Below, piece by piece: positions 33,551-33,608 of a DNA stretch of 33,608 nucleotides (within the stretch, counting starts at the first letter, position 1; every line of letters starts with the position of its first letter). A program made the position numbers and the translations under genes. This DNA comes from Bacteroidota bacterium (GTDB lineage Bacteria; Bacteroidota; Bacteroidia; Sphingobacteriales; Sphingobacteriaceae), in contig JARKUW010000119.1 of the NCBI GenBank assembly GCA_029851965.1, positions 1 through 33,608 of the forward strand, given 5' to 3'. The notes beneath the pieces are model-generated. The model saw only the letters and a list, made by a program, of their open reading frames with translations, did no database searches and was not told the origin of the DNA.

Positions 33551-33608
33551 TGCGGATGAAGGGACTCGAACCCCCACGCCGTGAAGCGCCAGATCCTAAG
33601 TCTGGTGC
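33551..33608 (-). tRNA. tRNA-Leu(UAG), 3' part (5' end beyond the window)
   Basis: The minus strand shows a complete anticodon arm, CCAGA-CTTAGGA-TCTGG, with anticodon TAG. A long variable arm (CGCTTCACGGCG) typical of class II tRNAs follows, then the T loop TTCGAGT and the acceptor strand CATCCGC with A73. The variable arm and anticodon together identify leucine. CCA is not encoded (the next bases are CTA). The D arm and 5' acceptor strand lie outside the window. Confidence 0.93.

Noticed and set aside
1-33608. CRISPR arrays, insertion sequences, prophage or integrative element
   Set aside because: No regularly spaced repeats, transposase, integrase or flanking target-site duplications were seen; gene content is mainly core genome.

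Overview
The window reads as a chromosomal segment from a Bacteroidota bacterium, most likely Sphingobacteriaceae (Pedobacter/Mucilaginibacter-like). This is inferred from gene families and signals, not from a database search. The supporting signs are a Rho factor with a long disordered insertion, the order ftsK-lolA, tig-clpP-clpX with a diverged trigger factor, DUF2851, the short form of AMP nucleosidase, the general lack of Shine-Dalgarno sequences, and promoter candidates resembling the Bacteroidota TTTG / TAnnTTTG consensus. I see no insertion sequence, prophage, CRISPR array or rRNA.

Layout. 1-1252: a minus-strand pair, a LiaF-like membrane protein followed by a LytS-type sensor kinase cut by the window edge and absent from the ORF track. 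1368-3458: divergent mscL and rpoN (sigma-54). 3532-9611: a signalling locus. A stand-alone receiver protein is read leftward. A five-gene operon is read rightward: Rv1355c-family ThiF/E1-like protein, GNAT/autoinducer-synthase-like acyltransferase, 7TMR-DISM sensor histidine kinase, receiver-histidine kinase hybrid, and CheY-like receiver. 9634-10239: an inner-membrane-anchored OmpA-domain protein. 10240-10655: a 416-base gene-free stretch with inverted and tandem repeats. 10656-17127: a minus-strand housekeeping run comprising ftsK-lolA-MBL hydrolase, DUF2851-PspC, and pyrF. 17396-20059: rho, pssA and purS on the plus strand. 20056-20949: folK and an HPt protein on the minus strand. 20999-25159: sppA, an unknown lipoprotein (minus), and a PolX-type protein whose polymerase active site looks broken. 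25327-28970: an ADP-heptose and LPS-core cluster (rfaE1, gmhA, rfaE2, GT9 heptosyltransferase) followed by sixA. 29022-33478: amn, clpX, clpP and tig on the minus strand, separated by clear terminator hairpins. 33551-33608: the 3' part of a minus-strand tRNA-Leu(UAG).

Most of the window is ordinary core genome. The best candidate for an undescribed system is 3532-9611. Two putative small-molecule-modifying enzymes are translationally coupled to each other and sit directly ahead of a carbohydrate/ligand-type membrane sensor kinase and three receiver proteins. This arrangement would fit a dedicated signal-synthesis and perception circuit. That reading is inference from gene order and domain content; no biochemical function can be read from the sequence. 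The next most interesting points are the PolX protein with two of three polymerase aspartates replaced but an intact PHP nuclease, the repeat-bearing stretch near 10.4 kb, and a 21-bp-phased direct repeat upstream of the LiaF-LytS pair.
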